Part shown: positions 6,961 to 7,338 of the stretch, piece by piece
How the letters are laid out: the number at the start of each line of letters is the position of its first letter
How positions within the stretch are numbered: the first letter of the stretch is position 1
Source: Oligoflexales bacterium
GTDB lineage: Bacteria > Bdellovibrionota > Oligoflexia > Oligoflexales > Oligoflexaceae
Assembly: GCA_015232735.1 (NCBI GenBank)
Contig: JADFZC010000122.1
Coordinates: 1 to 7,338, forward strand
Length of the DNA stretch: 7,338 nucleotides
Reading direction: 5' to 3'
Notes under the pieces: generated by a model
What the model saw: only the letters and a program-made list of their open reading frames with translations
The model's database searches: none
What the model was told of the DNA's origin: nothing
Position numbers and translations under genes: made by a program

Positions 6961-7020
6961 GGTTAAGGCGATAATCCCGTAAACAGACCCGGTCCCGTTC
7001 CTGTTCCCGTCGCCCTGACC
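6961..7020 (+). repeat. 60-base REP-like unit, left copy
   Basis: This half of element 1 is itself a palindrome. GGTTAAGGCGA (6961-6971) pairs with TCGCCCTGACC (7010-7020), with one A/C mismatch and one T-G pair, and AACAG can pair with CTGTT inside. It could fold alone as a hairpin of about 60 bases instead of pairing with the right copy. Confidence 0.6.
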
Positions 7021-7116
7021 CGGTTTTCCATATCTATCCTGCTCATTTTCAACCAGGAATATTTCAGCCTATTGCCAATATTCAAAAAAAGACCGATAAG
7101 GCGCTCGTTATTAGCG

Positions 7117-7176
7117 GGTTAAGGCGACGGGAACAGGAACGGGACCGGGTCTGTTTACGGGATTATCGCCTTAACC
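7117..7176 (-). repeat. 60-base REP-like unit, right copy (inverted)
   Basis: This is the inverted copy of the left unit. It starts GGTTAAGGCGA (7117-7127) and ends with its exact complement TCGCCTTAACC (7166-7176), so here the 11-base stem is perfect. The two copies differ only at the two positions that break pairing in the left unit. The G-rich strand shows a loose 6-base periodicity (GGGAAC, AGGAAC, GGGACC) at 7129-7146. Confidence 0.6.
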
Positions 7177-7338
7177 TAGAGGACCATAACACAAATTTTT
7201 TCTGATGAGATCGGCCCTCTTTTCCCCTGACAGCGTCGCTCGTCGATCATTTATTCCCGATAAACTCACTCCTCGCTCCTTGTCAGGACAAAAGATGACT
7301 CGACCTCATTAGAAAAAATTTGTGTTATGCTCCACTAG
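7176..7338. repeat. Element 2: 163-base palindromic element abutting element 1, CTAG at both ends
   Basis: Positions 7176-7214 pair with 7300-7338 over 39 positions with three mismatches (7180/7334, 7184/7330, 7210/7304) and two G-T pairs. The core of the arm, ATAACACAAATTTTTTCT, is perfect. Deeper inside, CTGACA and the TCTTTT block at 7218-7232 pair with 7281-7295 (13 pairs with a 2x2 internal loop), so almost the whole element folds on itself. It begins with the same CTAG (7176-7179) that ends element 1 and ends with CTAG (7335-7338), the last bases of the window. Its arm sequence is unrelated to that of element 1. No coding sequence. MITE-like status is inference. Confidence 0.6.

Larger units (their letters stand above)
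6958..7179. repeat. Element 1: 222-base palindromic element, MITE/REPIN-like, CTAG at both ends
   Basis: The left arm from 6958 to 7014 is perfectly complementary to 7123-7179 over 57 bases. Pairing continues to 7022/7115 with one mismatch (7015/7122) and one G-T pair (7017/7120). The 92-base centre encodes nothing and contains a 7-base hairpin, GAATATT (7057-7063) with AATATTC (7077-7083). Both outer ends are CTAG. If CTAG is a target duplication, the element proper is 6962-7175, 214 bases, starting GTTAAGGCG and ending CGCCTTAAC. CTAG-type (YTAR) 4-base duplications are known for IS5-group insertion sequences, but no transposase is present, so it would have to be non-autonomous. Near-perfect arms suggest recent activity or selection for structure. 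The inverted repeat itself is certain; mobility is inference. Confidence 0.65.

Noticed and set aside
7129..7161. G-quadruplex on the G-rich strand of element 1
   Set aside because: Four GGG runs exist, but two loops are 9 bases long, and the strand has a perfect 57-base complement nearby that would outcompete such folding.
6958..7179. Integron attC site
   Set aside because: The GTTAAGG and CCTTAAC ends are in the wrong order and do not fit GTTRRRY/RYYYAAC; no integrase or cassette genes are present.

Overview
The window carries four protein-coding genes that look intact at their 3' ends, one long structured intergenic stretch, and, at the right end, two abutting palindromic elements. It holds no rRNA, tRNA, CRISPR array or transposase gene that I can see. 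The organism looks like a diderm (Gram-negative) bacterium: there is a lipoprotein with a lipobox, a twin-arginine exported enzyme-like protein and an exported-looking Cys-rich protein. Base composition is moderate, roughly half GC by eye. A lineage with delta-proteobacterial (Desulfobacterota/Myxococcota-like) gene content, or another environmental diderm, would fit, but the sequence does not settle the phylum.

Layout. 1-1218 (+) is the 3' part of a Cys-rich protein with a Ser/Thr/Gly-rich linker; its start lies outside the window. It converges on 1293-2399 (-), a twin-arginine signal protein of the uroporphyrinogen-decarboxylase/corrinoid methyltransferase superfamily that keeps the His-x-Cys...Cys zinc signature of the methyltransferase branch. 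A divergent intergenic region separates it from 2549-3634 (+), an HDOD-domain regulator with an N-terminal Cys-pair, zinc-ribbon-like segment. A likely intrinsic terminator (3751-3783) lies in the 418-base gap that follows. 4053-5846 (+) encodes a 597-residue cytoplasmic coiled-coil protein with a regular 11-residue repeat. It ends 9 bases from the end of the oppositely oriented gene 5856-6524 (-), a small lipoprotein with a long Gly/Ala-rich hydrophobic C-terminal region.

From 6525 to 7338 I see no convincing gene. The first part (about 6586-6770) is dense in short stem-loops, including two mutually exclusive hairpins upstream of the lipoprotein gene. The last 381 bases consist of two palindromic elements joined end to end: element 1 (6958-7179), with 57-base perfect inverted arms, and element 2 (7176-7338), with imperfect arms of about 39 bases. 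The three CTAG sites I found in the window lie exactly at the two outer ends and at the junction. This suggests MITE-like or REPIN-like non-autonomous elements inserted in series at CTAG, and it is the most unusual thing here. The window stops on the last base of the third CTAG, which may mean an assembly break at a multi-copy repeat.

The genes do not form an obvious operon or pathway. Each appears to be its own transcription unit, and three of the four products look exported or membrane-associated or scaffold-like. I therefore describe them individually and do not propose a joint system.
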